Below are positions 25,558 to 34,383 of a DNA stretch of 64,000 bases, in pieces; position 1 is the stretch's first letter, and every line of letters starts with the position of its first letter. Position numbers and translations under genes: made by a program. The stretch is taken from contig NZ_JYKO02000001.1 of assembly GCF_000949385.2 (NCBI RefSeq), forward strand, positions 1,326,620 through 1,390,619. Reading direction: 5' to 3'. The notes under the pieces are model-generated. The model saw nothing but the letters and a program-made list of their open reading frames with translations, ran no database searches and was not told the origin of the DNA. Source of the stretch: Pseudomonas sp. LFM046. Lineage in GTDB: Bacteria > Pseudomonadota > Gammaproteobacteria > Pseudomonadales > Pseudomonadaceae.

Positions 25558-26133
25558 TCACCGAGCTTTGCGATAGTGATCCCTGATGAATACCGGAAGA
25601 TCGTTTGACGGTGGCGTAAAGGGAACCTGGTACATCATGTCGCCGACGAATCCGCGGTGATAGGTGGCGTGATTGACCAGATGCAACACGATTTCTTCCT
25701 GTGTCATGACGCCCTTTCCCCCTCCGACGAACTCGAAATGGACGACTTTGGACAGGTCCTCGACCGACCAGGTGTCGACGAGTTCGATGTACCAGCGGTC
25801 CATTGACTGAACCGCGTTCCAGAGGTCGCTCAACGGAGACGGATGTTCGGTGTTGCGGGAAATGTAGTGATGCTTCTTGCCTTGTAGATGGTGTCTGAAA
25901 ATATCGTCCACCACGTAAACATGGTTCAGTGTATGAACCATGTTTCCAAAGCGCGTCGGCCTGGGGCGAAGCGCCTCGCCATCCGGCAGGTTCATCACGC
26001 TTTTGAACGTCAGCTCATTCGCCCAGGCTTTGTAGCGCACCAACATTTTCAACGTGTCCGTGGCGGATGCAGACGGAACAGCGGGGAGGGCGGCTCCGTG
26101 GGATGCAAGTTGGTTTTCCGGAGCCGAAGACAT
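25558..26133 (-). CDS. DinB-family putative metal-dependent hydrolase/thiol transferase
   Basis: Four-helix-bundle protein of the DinB/YfiT class, 191 residues from the start at 26133 (AAGGA 9 nt upstream). The expected three-His metal site is visible: His in TLNHVYVVD (helix 2) and two His in EEIVLHLVNHATYHRGFVGD. The segment MLVRYKAWANELTF is the family's N-terminal helix. The reaction is unknown; members include bacillithiol- and mycothiol-dependent enzymes and uncharacterised stress proteins. It is first in an accessory group with PhzF, LysE and VOC genes, all minus strand. Confidence 0.82.
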   Translation of the reverse strand: MSSAPENQLASHGAALPAVPSASATDTLKMLVRYKAWANELTFKSVMNLPDGEALRPRPTRFGNMVHTLNHVYVVDDIFRHHLQGKKHHYISRNTEHPSPLSDLWNAVQSMDRWYIELVDTWSVEDLSKVVHFEFVGGGKGVMTQEEIVLHLVNHATYHRGFVGDMMYQVPFTPPSNDLPVFIRDHYRKAR

Positions 26134-26241
26134 GCTTGTAAGTCCTTGTTTGAACACAATTGATGAGTAGATGACGTTCTTCAAAACACATCTCAGTGTT
26201 TGCGTGGACCGCTCCTGTCACCCATGCGGCATGCACCATGC

Positions 26242-27093
26242 CTAACACTCAAGGAGCCCCTGAAGTCGGCCTGCAACCTGTGTGTGCGTTTTGCCGCCGA
26301 TCCAGAATTGGCCGGCGTTATCGCGAGCCACATGAATACGTCCTTTACGACCGAGGCGAGTGCCTTGGGCGGCGATATAGGCTTCATTGGCCACGCCCGC
26401 GGCGAACAGCCACTGCGCCAGTGAGGCGTTAAGGCTTCCCGTGACGGGGTCTTCGACAGTGGTGCCCAGGTGATCGCTGAAAAAGGCACGAACTTCGAAT
26501 GCAGCCTCACCACGGGAATGAGGTCCCACCACGCCGATGTCGATTCTGCGGGGCCAGCTTCGTTGCGGATTCAGGGAAAGCACTCTCTCTGCCGAAGCCA
26601 ACCTGATTCCCAGCCATCCGGGACCGTTGTCGATCCAGGCGGCATCGACGACCTCGTGTGTCCCAATCCCCAGAAATTGAACCGCCTCGGTCAATTCTTC
26701 CTTCGAGGGAGGGCCGGAACGGATCAGCGGCGGCGCGCCAAAGGAAAGCAGTCCTTGATCACGGCGAATCGTAACGAGTCCAACGCCGCACTCCTGGATG
26801 ATTTCCGCCTCTTTCATCGGCGCACGCCCAGTCGAAAGCCAGGCATGACAACTGCCCAATGTCGGGTGCCCGGCAAAAGGCATTTCTCTCTCCAGTGTGA
26901 AAATCCTCACCCTGTAGTCCGCCTCCGGATGCGTGGGTGATAGCAGAAAGGCGGTCTCCGACAGGTTGAGCCAGCGAGTCAGGCGCTGCATTTCATCGGT
27001 TGCCAGCGCGTCTGCGCCCATGACTACCGCCAGCGGGTTTCCGGAAAGAGGTTCGGCGCCGAAAACATCGATCATCTGAATCACACAGTGCAC
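26242..27093 (-). CDS. PhzF-family isomerase/epimerase
   Basis: Diaminopimelate-epimerase-fold enzyme, 283 residues. I chose GTG at 27093: AAGGAG lies 7 nt upstream and the product MHCVIQMIDVFGAEPLSGNPLAVV matches the family start. The motifs LSETAFLLSP (with the catalytic Glu of PhzF) and REMPFAGHPTLGS are intact. The C-terminal half has EDPVTGSLNASLAQW, the second-domain signature. Substrates in the family are small cyclohexadiene or amino acids; none can be assigned here. It shares its strand and setting with a LysE exporter and a VOC protein. Confidence 0.87.
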   Translation of the reverse strand: MHCVIQMIDVFGAEPLSGNPLAVVMGADALATDEMQRLTRWLNLSETAFLLSPTHPEADYRVRIFTLEREMPFAGHPTLGSCHAWLSTGRAPMKEAEIIQECGVGLVTIRRDQGLLSFGAPPLIRSGPPSKEELTEAVQFLGIGTHEVVDAAWIDNGPGWLGIRLASAERVLSLNPQRSWPRRIDIGVVGPHSRGEAAFEVRAFFSDHLGTTVEDPVTGSLNASLAQWLFAAGVANEAYIAAQGTRLGRKGRIHVARDNAGQFWIGGKTHTQVAGRLQGLLEC

Positions 27094-27194
27094 AACACCA
27101 CTCCTTATGTTCGTGCCAACACGGGCAAGTCCGATCAGCCTTGATGAGGGGCGGATCAATCGCCTCGGCTATCGGTTTCGGTACCCCGGGGACA

Positions 27195-27824
27195 TCAATC
27201 TGGCGATACCAGAAGCTTCAATCCCGCGACGGCAAACAGCGCAGAGAAAAGCCCTTGAATCCAGCGTCGAAGCCTGGTGTAGCAAGCAATCATCCGGGAC
27301 GTCGAAAAGATGATGGCGTAGCCACCGAATATGATGACCCCGAGCAAAGCGCAGCCGCCTATGATCGCGGGCAAGGTGCCGTTGGGGGCGTCCTCCCGGA
27401 GCCCCAGCGACATGATCGCCATCCAGGACATGATCGCCTTGGGGTTCCCGATGTGCATGAAGACGCCTTGGCGGTATAGCGGCAGATAGCGTGGGGTTGC
27501 CCGTCCGGCATCCACGCCGGTGAAAGCCGAGGTCGGCTGCATGGCGGACCTGCCAGCACGCATCGCCAGATAGAGCAGATAGATACCGCCGATCACTTTG
27601 AGGACGAAAAGCGCCTTGGCGTAGGTGGCCAGCAAGGTGGAGACACCGGTCGCCGCCAGCACCGCCCAAAAGAGCGAGCCGGTCATGACACCGGATGCCA
27701 GGATGAGGGCGGATGTGCGCCCATCACGCATCGCCGCTCCCATGATCGCCATGTTGCTCGGCCCCGGACTGGCAGCGGCGAGGAAATAAGTGCCAAAGGC
27801 GAGTGCGAGCGGACTGCCGATCAT
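27195..27824 (-). CDS. LysE/RhtB-family amino-acid exporter
   Basis: Inner-membrane exporter of amino acids or derivatives, 209 residues, about six helices. The start at 27824 has GGAGG 8 nt upstream; longer frames upstream overlap the VOC gene region and lack an RBS. The family signature ASPGPSNMAIMGAAMRDGR lies at about residues 17-35, and GNPKAIMSWMAIMSLG follows the central loop. It lies between PhzF and VOC genes and may export the product of that group. Confidence 0.87.
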   Translation of the reverse strand: MIGSPLALAFGTYFLAAASPGPSNMAIMGAAMRDGRTSALILASGVMTGSLFWAVLAATGVSTLLATYAKALFVLKVIGGIYLLYLAMRAGRSAMQPTSAFTGVDAGRATPRYLPLYRQGVFMHIGNPKAIMSWMAIMSLGLREDAPNGTLPAIIGGCALLGVIIFGGYAIIFSTSRMIACYTRLRRWIQGLFSALFAVAGLKLLVSPD

Positions 27825-27906
27825 TGAGACATCCTCCAGCGCGTATCCCGAAACATCTGCAATGGTTTCGGCGATCCAATCCGCTCCATGGCGTGGGATT
27901 TCTTCA

Positions 27907-28311
27907 TCATTCCTGGAGGTCTCCGCGATAGACAATGTGAACCTTGTTCCCATCGGGGTCGCGCAGATACGCGCCGAAATAGCCATCGCCATAGTGAGGA
28001 CGCGGTCCAGGTATTCCTTCGTCCGTCCCGCCACTCGCAAGGCCCGCAGCGTAGGCAGCTTCCACGGCCTGCTCCGAGGCGGCCAGGAACGCGACCATGC
28101 TGCCGTTGCCAATCGTCGATGGCTCGCCATTGCGGGGGATGTAGACATAGAAGCGTGGCAGCGGCGCAGTAGCTGTCACCCAACACAGCGCCGCAGGCCC
28201 GCCATCCGGCACGACTGCGCGGCGTTTCAGGCCGAGCGGAGCGAGGGTGGCATCATAGAAATGGCCAGCGCGCTCCAGATCCTGCGCGCCAACAGTCACA
28301 TGGCTGAACAT
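27907..28311 (-). CDS. VOC (glyoxalase/bleomycin-resistance) family protein
   Basis: 134-residue two-module VOC protein starting MFSHVTVGAQDLERAGHFYDATLAPLG. GGAGGG precedes the start at 28311 by 4 nt, and an ATG at 28323 is possible. His of SHVTVG and Glu/His near YLRDPDGNKVHIVY are the usual metal-site positions. The family covers small-molecule isomerases, lyases, dioxygenases and antibiotic binders. It is divergent from the MocR regulator across a perfect operator-like palindrome, so probably under its control. Confidence 0.85.
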   Translation of the reverse strand: MFSHVTVGAQDLERAGHFYDATLAPLGLKRRAVVPDGGPAALCWVTATAPLPRFYVYIPRNGEPSTIGNGSMVAFLAASEQAVEAAYAAGLASGGTDEGIPGPRPHYGDGYFGAYLRDPDGNKVHIVYRGDLQE

Positions 28312-28408
28312 CCGACCCTCCATTGCCCCGCCATCGCTGTGAGGCTGTTCGACAAACAGTTGAATTTCGCAAACAACCCTAATGCACGTTACACTTTTGA
28401 TCTATTTA

Positions 28409-28430
28409 AATAGTGTCACGCGACACTATT
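28409..28430. promoter_or_regulatory. Operator-like palindrome between VOC gene and mocR
   Basis: AATAGTGTC-ACGC-GACACTATT, perfect 9-bp arms with a 4-bp spacer, 20 bp before the MocR start codon in the divergent promoter. It is the likely binding site for autoregulation and for control of the VOC/LysE/PhzF genes. Confidence 0.6.
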
Positions 28431-28450
28431 AATCAATCTGGACGGAAACC

Positions 28451-29809
28451 ATGCTTCTTCAATCGCCCTGGATGCCGCGTCTTGCGGAGATCGAAGCGAG
28501 CGTCGCCGAGCGGCTGGTACTCGCTCTGGCCGACGACATCATCGAGGGGCGACTGAAGGGGGGCGACCGCCTGCCTGCCCATCGAGACCTTGCTTGGCAA
28601 CTGGGAATCGGCCTGGGATCGGTGACAAAAGCCTATGCAGCCCTTGAGCGGCGGGGGCTGGTGCGCAGCGTCAAGGGCCGGGGAATGTTCGTGGCGATCT
28701 GTCAGGCGCATGAGGATCGGGAGATCGATCTCTCGTCCAATGTGCCGCCGGCGATGCTTACCGCCCGACTGCTGGCGCGGACCCTGGCTGGGGTCGCGCG
28801 GAAGATCGACGCAGATCATCTCAATCTCTACTCGCCGCCCGCCGGGCACCTGGAGCATCGGCGTCTGTTAGCCCGTTGGCTTGAAACGCTCGGTGTAACG
28901 GTCGATCCATCGAATCTGGTGCTGACGAGCAACGCCCGCCAGGCCATATCACTGGCGTTCGATCTTGCCTGTGGCCCTCACGGGGTGATCCTGACAGAAA
29001 GAGTCACCTATCCCGGTGCGATTGCCCTGGCCCGGCGCAAAGGGTATCGGATGCAAGGCGTCGAGATCGACGCAGAGGGGATGGTGCCGGAGGCGCTCGC
29101 TGATGCCCTCGATGGGGTCGCATCTACCGCCAGCAGAGCGGTTTATCTCACACCGACGCTTCATAACCCGACCACGGCGACGATGGGCATGGCACGAAGG
29201 CAGGCTATCGTCGATGTCTGTCGGCGGTCGGGTGCCTGGGTCATCGAGGATGGCGTCTACGCACTGGGACCGCCACTTGCGCCTGCGCTCGCGACCTTGG
29301 CTCCCGAGAGAGTCTTCCACGTCAATGGGCTATCCAAGTCCCTTGGTCCCGGATTGAGGATTGGCATGCTCACGCTGCCGGCGGGAATGACTGCCGCGGC
29401 GCAAGAAGTCTTGCAAGACGTCCCCATGGCTCCGGCGCCATTGTCCTGTGCCGTGGTGGAGGACTGGCTGTCCAGTGGCGTCATCGCATCCATCCCGCAG
29501 GACCTGCGCCATGAAGCGCGCCGCAGATCGAGCCTGGCCACTTCGCTTCTTGGCGCGGTCGAGCTTGTTTCCCATCCGGATGCCTATCACGTCTGGCTAC
29601 CGATGCCGCGCGACGCTGCCGATCGCTTCGCGACAGCGGCCGCCTCGGTTGGCATCAGAGTGACGGCCCCCGAATCGGTCCTGGTCGACCGCAGTGACCA
29701 GGCGGCCGGAATTCGCCTTTGCCTCGGCGGCCCGCCATTCGATGACTTGACGGAAGGACTGACGCTCCTGGCAAGGCTTATGAGGGACAAGACTGGCTCG
29801 GTTGCATGA
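28451..29809 (+). CDS. MocR-type regulator (GntR HTH fused to class I aminotransferase)
   Basis: 452 residues. The N-terminal GntR winged helix is at about 15-80 (LADDIIEGRLKGGDRLPAHRDLAWQLGIGLGSVTKAYAALERRGLV), then a linker, then an aminotransferase-fold domain. The PLP-lysine site is HVNGLSKSLGPGLRIGML, and TPTLHNPTTATM and VIEDGVYAL are PLP-contact segments. Such proteins sense PLP or PLP-amino-acid adducts rather than catalyse. Divergent from the VOC-LysE-PhzF group, which it presumably controls. Confidence 0.9.
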   Translation: MLLQSPWMPRLAEIEASVAERLVLALADDIIEGRLKGGDRLPAHRDLAWQLGIGLGSVTKAYAALERRGLVRSVKGRGMFVAICQAHEDREIDLSSNVPPAMLTARLLARTLAGVARKIDADHLNLYSPPAGHLEHRRLLARWLETLGVTVDPSNLVLTSNARQAISLAFDLACGPHGVILTERVTYPGAIALARRKGYRMQGVEIDAEGMVPEALADALDGVASTASRAVYLTPTLHNPTTATMGMARRQAIVDVCRRSGAWVIEDGVYALGPPLAPALATLAPERVFHVNGLSKSLGPGLRIGMLTLPAGMTAAAQEVLQDVPMAPAPLSCAVVEDWLSSGVIASIPQDLRHEARRRSSLATSLLGAVELVSHPDAYHVWLPMPRDAADRFATAAASVGIRVTAPESVLVDRSDQAAGIRLCLGGPPFDDLTEGLTLLARLMRDKTGSVA

Positions 29810-30299
29810 CGTCTGGCGAGACTGCGAACAGGCACCAAACATCTGCCGTTTTTCGCATGCACCGAGCGGCTCAATCGCGCCTACTGATTCGGGCTGTCAA
29901 AACCGGCCACGGGATTGATCGCGACGGACAGCTGGATAGGTAAGCGGGGAGGACGGGGCAAGGGGCGGTGCTGATGAGAGGACAGGTTATCCATCAGCCC
30001 GCGGTGAGGTATCGCTTCGCTCGGCCTATCCTTCTGAATAGCGGCTGTAGGCCAAGCCCGGAAAAGCAGCGAACGCATCTTCCGAAGAGGCAAGGGAAAG
30101 GTCTCGCAGCCGCCTTTCGTCAGCGTTCCTGGCGCTGATGCCGGCCGTGGTGCGAACAAGCCGAACTTTCCCCGGCCGCTGCGCATCAGACCTTTAATAC
30201 CCCCGCCTGGTGACGATCCGTGTCGTTCGCATCGAATGCCCGGACGCCTGTATTCCGCGCATCCAACAGCCCTGGGAACAGCGCTGCAGAGAGACGCCG
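29810..30299. other. Intergenic, no gene seen
   Basis: 490 bp without a credible ORF. GAGGTATCGCTTCGCTCGGC (about 30006-30025) resembles the palindromic intergenic elements of this genome, and short inverted segments lie around 30040-30160. The egtBD promoter must lie at the right end; I see no clear -35/-10 pair. Confidence 0.4.
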
Positions 30300-32408
30300 A
30301 TGAACAGCACCGCACTGCTCGACCAGTACCTGCAAGTACGCCGCCACAGCGAATCGCTGGTGGCTTCCCTCAGCGAAGAGGACATGGTCGTGCAGTCCAT
30401 GCCCGATGCCAGCCCCGCCAAGTGGCACCTGGCCCATACCACCTGGTTCTTCGAGACCTTCCTGCTGCGGGAACAGTTGCCCGGCTACCCCGTCTTCGAT
30501 CCCGTCTTCGCCTATCTCTTCAACTCCTACTACGAGGCCCTCGGGCCACGCCAGCCACGCCCGGAGCGGGGGCTGCTGACCCGGCCGCCCCTGGATCGGG
30601 TGCTGGCCTATCGGCGCCATGTGGACAAGCACATGCAAGCGTTTCTGCCGGAAGCCCCTGAAGAGGCGCTGCCCCTGGTAGAACTGGGCTTGGCCCATGA
30701 GCAGCAGCACCAGGAGCTGCTGTTGATGGACCTGCTCCATCTGTTCAGCCGCTCACCCCTGCGCCCGGCCTACAACGAACGCTGGCGCGAGCCCGGCGGT
30801 GATCGCCCGGGCCGCTTCGTCGGCCTGCCCGGCGGACTGGTGGACATCGGCCACGACGGCGAGGGCTTCGCCTTCGACAACGAGGGGCCGCGCCACAAGG
30901 TGTACCTGCAGCCGTTCCAGATCTGTGACCGCCTGGTGACCAATGCCCAGTGGCTGGAATTCATCGAGGCGGGCGGTTATGGGCGCGCCGATCTCTGGCT
31001 TTCCGAAGGTTGGGCGCGGGTACAGGAAGACGGCTGGCAAGCGCCCATGTATTGGCAGCAGCAAGAGGGTGCCTGGATGGAGATGGGCCTGGGCGGCCTG
31101 CACCCGCTGGTGTCGGCCGCGCCGGTCAGTCATATCAGCTACTACGAGGCCTGCGCCTTCGCGGCCTGGGTCGATGCCCGCCTGCCCACCGAAGCGGAGT
31201 GGGAAGTGGCCGCCCGCGCCGGGGTGCTCGGCCAGGTGGAGGACTGCGCCTGGCAGTGGACCGCCAGTGCCTATGCACCTTATCCCGGCTTCCGGCCGTC
31301 CCGCGATGCGGTGGGCGAGTACAACGGCAAGTTCATGGTGAGCCAGATGGTGCTGCGCGGCGGCGCCAGCATCACCCCTGCCGGCCACGCCCGGCCCAGC
31401 TACCGCAACTTCTTCTATCCGGCCCAGCGCTGGATGTTCTCTGGCCTGCGCCTGGCGCGGGATGCCGTGGTCGGCCAGGCGGTGGGCGAGCATGAAACCT
31501 TCGCCGAGGACGTGCGCGCCGGCCTGTCAGCGCCGGAGAAAAGCCTGCCGCCCAAGTACTTCTACGATGCGGTGGGTTCGGAGCTGTTCGAGGCCATCTG
31601 CAACACCCGGGAGTATTACCCCACCCGCACCGAGACAGCGCTGCTGCGCAGTATCGCCGCCGAGCTGTCCACGGTGATTCCCCAGGGGGCGGCGCTGGTG
31701 GAGTTCGGCAGCGGCGCCAGCCTGAAGACGCGGCTGCTGCTGGATGCCGCGCCGCAGATCGGCCTCTACCTGCCCATCGACATCAGCGAGTCGGCCCTGC
31801 GCAAGGCCACCGCCATGCTCCAGGGCGCCTATCCCGACCTGCGGGTGCTGCCCCAGGTGGGCGACTTCACCCACTTGCCCCATCTGCCGGCGGAAGCCGC
31901 ACGGCGCCCACGGGTCGCGTTCTTCCCCGGCTCCACCCTGGGCAACTTCACCCCGGAGGAGTCCCGGCGCTTCCTGCGTTCGGTGCGTCGCTACCTGGGA
32001 CGCGAGTCGCGCTTCATCCTCGGCCTGGACATGCAGAAGGATGTCGCCACGCTGGAAGCGGCCTACGACGACGCGGACGGCATCACCGAACAGTTCAACA
32101 AGAATCTCCTGGCGCGTATCAACCGCGAACTGGGCGGCGACTTCGACCTGGACGCCTTCGATCACCTGGCCCGCTGGAATCCGGAGCGAAGCTGCATGGA
32201 GATATTCCTGGTCAGCCGCCGCAATCAGAAGGTTCAGGCGGCCGGCCGGACATTCGAGTTCCGCGCCGGAGAGCGCCTGCACACCGAGAACTCGCACAAG
32301 TACAGCCTGACGCAGGTCGTGGATCTGGCTGCAGAGTCGGGCTGGCACCTGGGGCGTTACTGGCTGAGCCCGGACCCTCAGGTGGGCATATTCGTGCTGG
32401 AGGCCTGA
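30300..32408 (+). CDS. EgtB-EgtD fusion: ergothioneine sulfoxide synthase + histidine methyltransferase
   Basis: One 702-residue frame holding two ergothioneine enzymes. Residues 1-390 are EgtB: a DinB-type helix bundle with the iron triad His46 (WHLAHTTWFFE), His133 and His137 (LAHEQQHQE), then a formylglycine-generating-enzyme-like domain (VTNAQWLEF, LPTEAEWEVAARAG, ending RNFFYPAQRWMFSGLRLARD). From about 398 it is EgtD, the SAM-dependent histidine N-alpha-trimethylase: PPKYFYDAVGSELFEAI, SAM site EFGSGASLKTRLLL, FFPGSTLGNF and EQFNKNLLARINRELGGDFD. The two are usually separate adjacent genes; fungal Egt1 is fused in the opposite order. There is no stop or frameshift at the junction near 31466. 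No egtA/C/E is nearby. Confidence 0.93.
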   Translation: MNSTALLDQYLQVRRHSESLVASLSEEDMVVQSMPDASPAKWHLAHTTWFFETFLLREQLPGYPVFDPVFAYLFNSYYEALGPRQPRPERGLLTRPPLDRVLAYRRHVDKHMQAFLPEAPEEALPLVELGLAHEQQHQELLLMDLLHLFSRSPLRPAYNERWREPGGDRPGRFVGLPGGLVDIGHDGEGFAFDNEGPRHKVYLQPFQICDRLVTNAQWLEFIEAGGYGRADLWLSEGWARVQEDGWQAPMYWQQQEGAWMEMGLGGLHPLVSAAPVSHISYYEACAFAAWVDARLPTEAEWEVAARAGVLGQVEDCAWQWTASAYAPYPGFRPSRDAVGEYNGKFMVSQMVLRGGASITPAGHARPSYRNFFYPAQRWMFSGLRLARDAVVGQAVGEHETFAEDVRAGLSAPEKSLPPKYFYDAVGSELFEAICNTREYYPTRTETALLRSIAAELSTVIPQGAALVEFGSGASLKTRLLLDAAPQIGLYLPIDISESALRKATAMLQGAYPDLRVLPQVGDFTHLPHLPAEAARRPRVAFFPGSTLGNFTPEESRRFLRSVRRYLGRESRFILGLDMQKDVATLEAAYDDADGITEQFNKNLLARINRELGGDFDLDAFDHLARWNPERSCMEIFLVSRRNQKVQAAGRTFEFRAGERLHTENSHKYSLTQVVDLAAESGWHLGRYWLSPDPQVGIFVLEA

Positions 32409-32474
32409 GCCCCTCTGCACAGATTCAGGCAATGAGTCGGCATCAGGGTTGCCGCGCCCTGTCAGGCGCGAGTC

Positions 32475-32511
32475 CCCCCTCGCCCTTTGGGAGAGGGGCC
32501 GGGGGAGGGGG
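32475..32511. repeat. G/C-rich palindromic intergenic repeat
   Basis: CCCCTCGCCCTTTGGGAGAGGGG followed by GGGGGAGGGGG. Read on the other strand this is the CCCTCTCCCAAAGGGCGAGGGG element common between Pseudomonas genes. It lies in the 327-bp gap after egtBD and may act as its transcription end. I see nothing else in 32409-32735. Confidence 0.5.
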
Positions 32512-32735
32512 ATGCATCAGATCGGTGCGGAGGTCTGGAAGGCCTGTACTAGACGTTTCTGATCGGTAACTCAGAGCTGGCCTTTGCAATGCTCTTCAGG
32601 CATCCAGCAATGCCTGGCTACCGTCCCAGGAAGGCGAGCGTGTGCGGCTGGCGATCCGTTCGCCTGCACTGTCGAACTCGGCCCCTGCCGAACTCACACG
32701 TCTGTCGACGCAGCTGGCAGGGGCCGTGCCTTGCG

Positions 32736-33194
32736 TTAATCCGCGATCACGTTCAGGGCGACGTCGATATTGCCGTGCGTGGCTTTGGAGTACGGGCAGA
32801 TCTCGTGCGCTTCCTTGGCAATGGCCTCGGCAACCTCGTAGGGAACGCCCGGGAAGCTGACGTTGAACCGCGCCTGGATGAAGTAGGCGTTACCCGTCAT
32901 GCCCAGGTCGACCTCGATTTCGACGGCCAGATCCTGCGGCAGCACAACCTTCCTTTCCTGGGCCACCAGCCCGATGGCGCTGATATAGCAGGCCGACCAG
33001 GCGCCGGCGAACAGTTGCTCCGCCGTGGGGTGGGGCAAGGTGGCATCGAAGCTGAGTTCCGAATTCGCTCCGGCGCCGCGGGGTGCCGAGAGCTTGATAT
33101 CGACGCGGCCGTGATCCTTGCGCGAAGCGCCTTCACGGTGGGCTACGGTGGTGTGGGTTTTGCCGGTGAACAGGACTTTTTCGATCTTGGTCAT
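32736..33194 (-). CDS. ohr: Organic hydroperoxide resistance protein Ohr
   Basis: Thiol peroxidase reducing fatty-acid and other organic peroxides, using lipoylated proteins as donor. 152 residues from the start at 33194 (GAGGAA 8 nt upstream). Peroxidatic Cys69 (AGAWSACYISAIG) and resolving Cys (AHEICPYSKATHGN) are present; GYxxLFAGA-type context and the buried Arg/Glu region are recognisable (EGASRKDHGRVDIKL). Slightly longer than the usual 140. Divergent from ohrR. Confidence 0.95.
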   Translation of the reverse strand: MTKIEKVLFTGKTHTTVAHREGASRKDHGRVDIKLSAPRGAGANSELSFDATLPHPTAEQLFAGAWSACYISAIGLVAQERKVVLPQDLAVEIEVDLGMTGNAYFIQARFNVSFPGVPYEVAEAIAKEAHEICPYSKATHGNIDVALNVIAD

Positions 33195-33252
33195 GGGGGA
33201 GTTCCTCATCGTTTCGTGCGTTTGAATAGTGGCCAGGGCCGTTTTAAGTTTA

Positions 33253-33279
33253 ATCGCATACGAATAAATCGTATGCGAT
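33253..33279. promoter_or_regulatory. OhrR operator (perfect palindrome)
   Basis: ATCGCATACGA-ATAAA-TCGTATGCGAT, perfect 11-bp arms with a 5-bp spacer, between ohr and ohrR and 60-85 bp upstream of the ohr start. MarR-family dimers bind such sites. I infer OhrR binds here and represses ohr and possibly itself. Confidence 0.72.
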
Positions 33280-33455
33280 GAATTAATCTTTGCGCACAAA
33301 CAAATTGCCGTCAATAGGGGCTCGTCGCGCTTCTGGACGAACGGTTGCCCGCATGATTTCGATCCTGCAGAGCAAATCGGTGCCGAACTACTCGCATCCG
33401 ATGTATCCTGCGTCGGGCTACGGAGCGGGTTACGACACTAGTGAGAGAGGCGTTT

Positions 33456-33932
33456 ATGAAGGGAATGCAGACCGGATCGAATGGGCCGATCGAGGTTACG
33501 GACGTGAAGCTGGCCGACTTCCTGTGTTTTGCCGTGTATTCGACGAACCTGGCGTTCGGCAAGGTTTACAGGCCGATCCTCGAAGAGCTGGGCCTTACCT
33601 ACACGCAGTACGTCACGATCATCGCGCTATGGGAGGAGGACGATCAGACCGTCAGTGGCCTGGGCGAGAAGCTTTTCCTTGAATCGAACACCCTCACGCC
33701 GATCCTCAAGAAGCTCGAGTCGATGGGCTACCTGACGCGTGAGCGCGACAAGGCCAACGAACGCCAGGTGCGCATCAGCCTGACGGAGAGCGGAAGGCAG
33801 CTCCGCGAACGAGCCTTCAGCATCAACCTGACGGACGCCTGCGGGCTCACGTCCGAGGAGTTCTCGGCGCTGCAGAAAGAGGTCGTGCGGTTGCGCAGCA
33901 ATCTCCTCAAGGCGGCGCACGGCGAGGAGTGA
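33456..33932 (+). CDS. ohrR: MarR-family organic peroxide sensor OhrR
   Basis: Peroxide-responsive repressor, 158 residues from ATG at 33456 (GAGAGG 5 nt upstream; an earlier in-frame GTG at 33441 lacks a site). Sensing Cys24 (LADFLCFAVYSTN) is followed by the winged helix (YTQYVTIIALWEEDDQTVSGLGEKLFLESNTLTPILKKLE). A second Cys129 (TDACGLTSEE) is near the position of the resolving Cys of 2-Cys OhrR such as that of Xanthomonas, so disulfide-type sensing is expected. Pairs with ohr across a perfect operator. Confidence 0.93.
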   Translation: MKGMQTGSNGPIEVTDVKLADFLCFAVYSTNLAFGKVYRPILEELGLTYTQYVTIIALWEEDDQTVSGLGEKLFLESNTLTPILKKLESMGYLTRERDKANERQVRISLTESGRQLRERAFSINLTDACGLTSEEFSALQKEVVRLRSNLLKAAHGEE

Positions 33933-33936
33933 TGCA

Positions 33937-33960
33937 GGGTAGGGTGCGCCGCGCGCACCA
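33937..33960. repeat. GTAGGGTGCGC-type intergenic repeat
   Basis: GGGTAGGGTGCGCCGCGCGC, same core as at 18473 and 55041. It starts a 604-bp gap (33933-34536). The middle of that gap (about 33961-34300) shows no credible gene, only a possible minus-strand hairpin GCCCG...CGGGC followed by six T residues near 34207-34230. Confidence 0.5.
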
Positions 33961-34301
33961 ACGTCTGGATGCAGCACCGGAACCGACCCCGAAAGCGATG
34001 CGCACACCGCCTCCAACCTGGCCCGCCACTTAGGGATTAATCCGCCAAAGGAGGCCGCCGAAGCTTCGCGAGTGCTCGCGGATGGGGAAGGCGCTACGAC
34101 GGCCAGAGACCCTTCTCCTTGGGGCCTTACTGTAATTTTAGTTTGGGCGGGGCGATGCCCGTGGCGCCAATCGATGGGAGGTGCAGATTCAGCAGTTTTC
34201 CTCCCGGACCGGAATAAAAAAGGCGCCCGTGTGAAGGCGGGCATCTTGCCGGTGAATTGGCGGGGATGGAGGGGACATGGAGCGCCGTGTGGAGGAACGG
34301 T

Positions 34302-34378
34302 GATGGGTATCGCGGAGCTCCACCCATCCTACGGGGAGTGTGATTCGTAGGATGTGGTGGAGCGGAGCGATACCCATC
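34302..34378. repeat. Long imperfect palindromic element
   Basis: Left arm GATGGGTATCGC...CTCCACC-CATCCTACG and right arm, read on the other strand, GATGGGTATCGC...CTCCACCACATCCTACG. About 31 of 33 positions can pair around a short loop. Typical of dispersed palindromes of Pseudomonas genomes. Confidence 0.65.
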
Positions 34379-34383
34379 AAATG

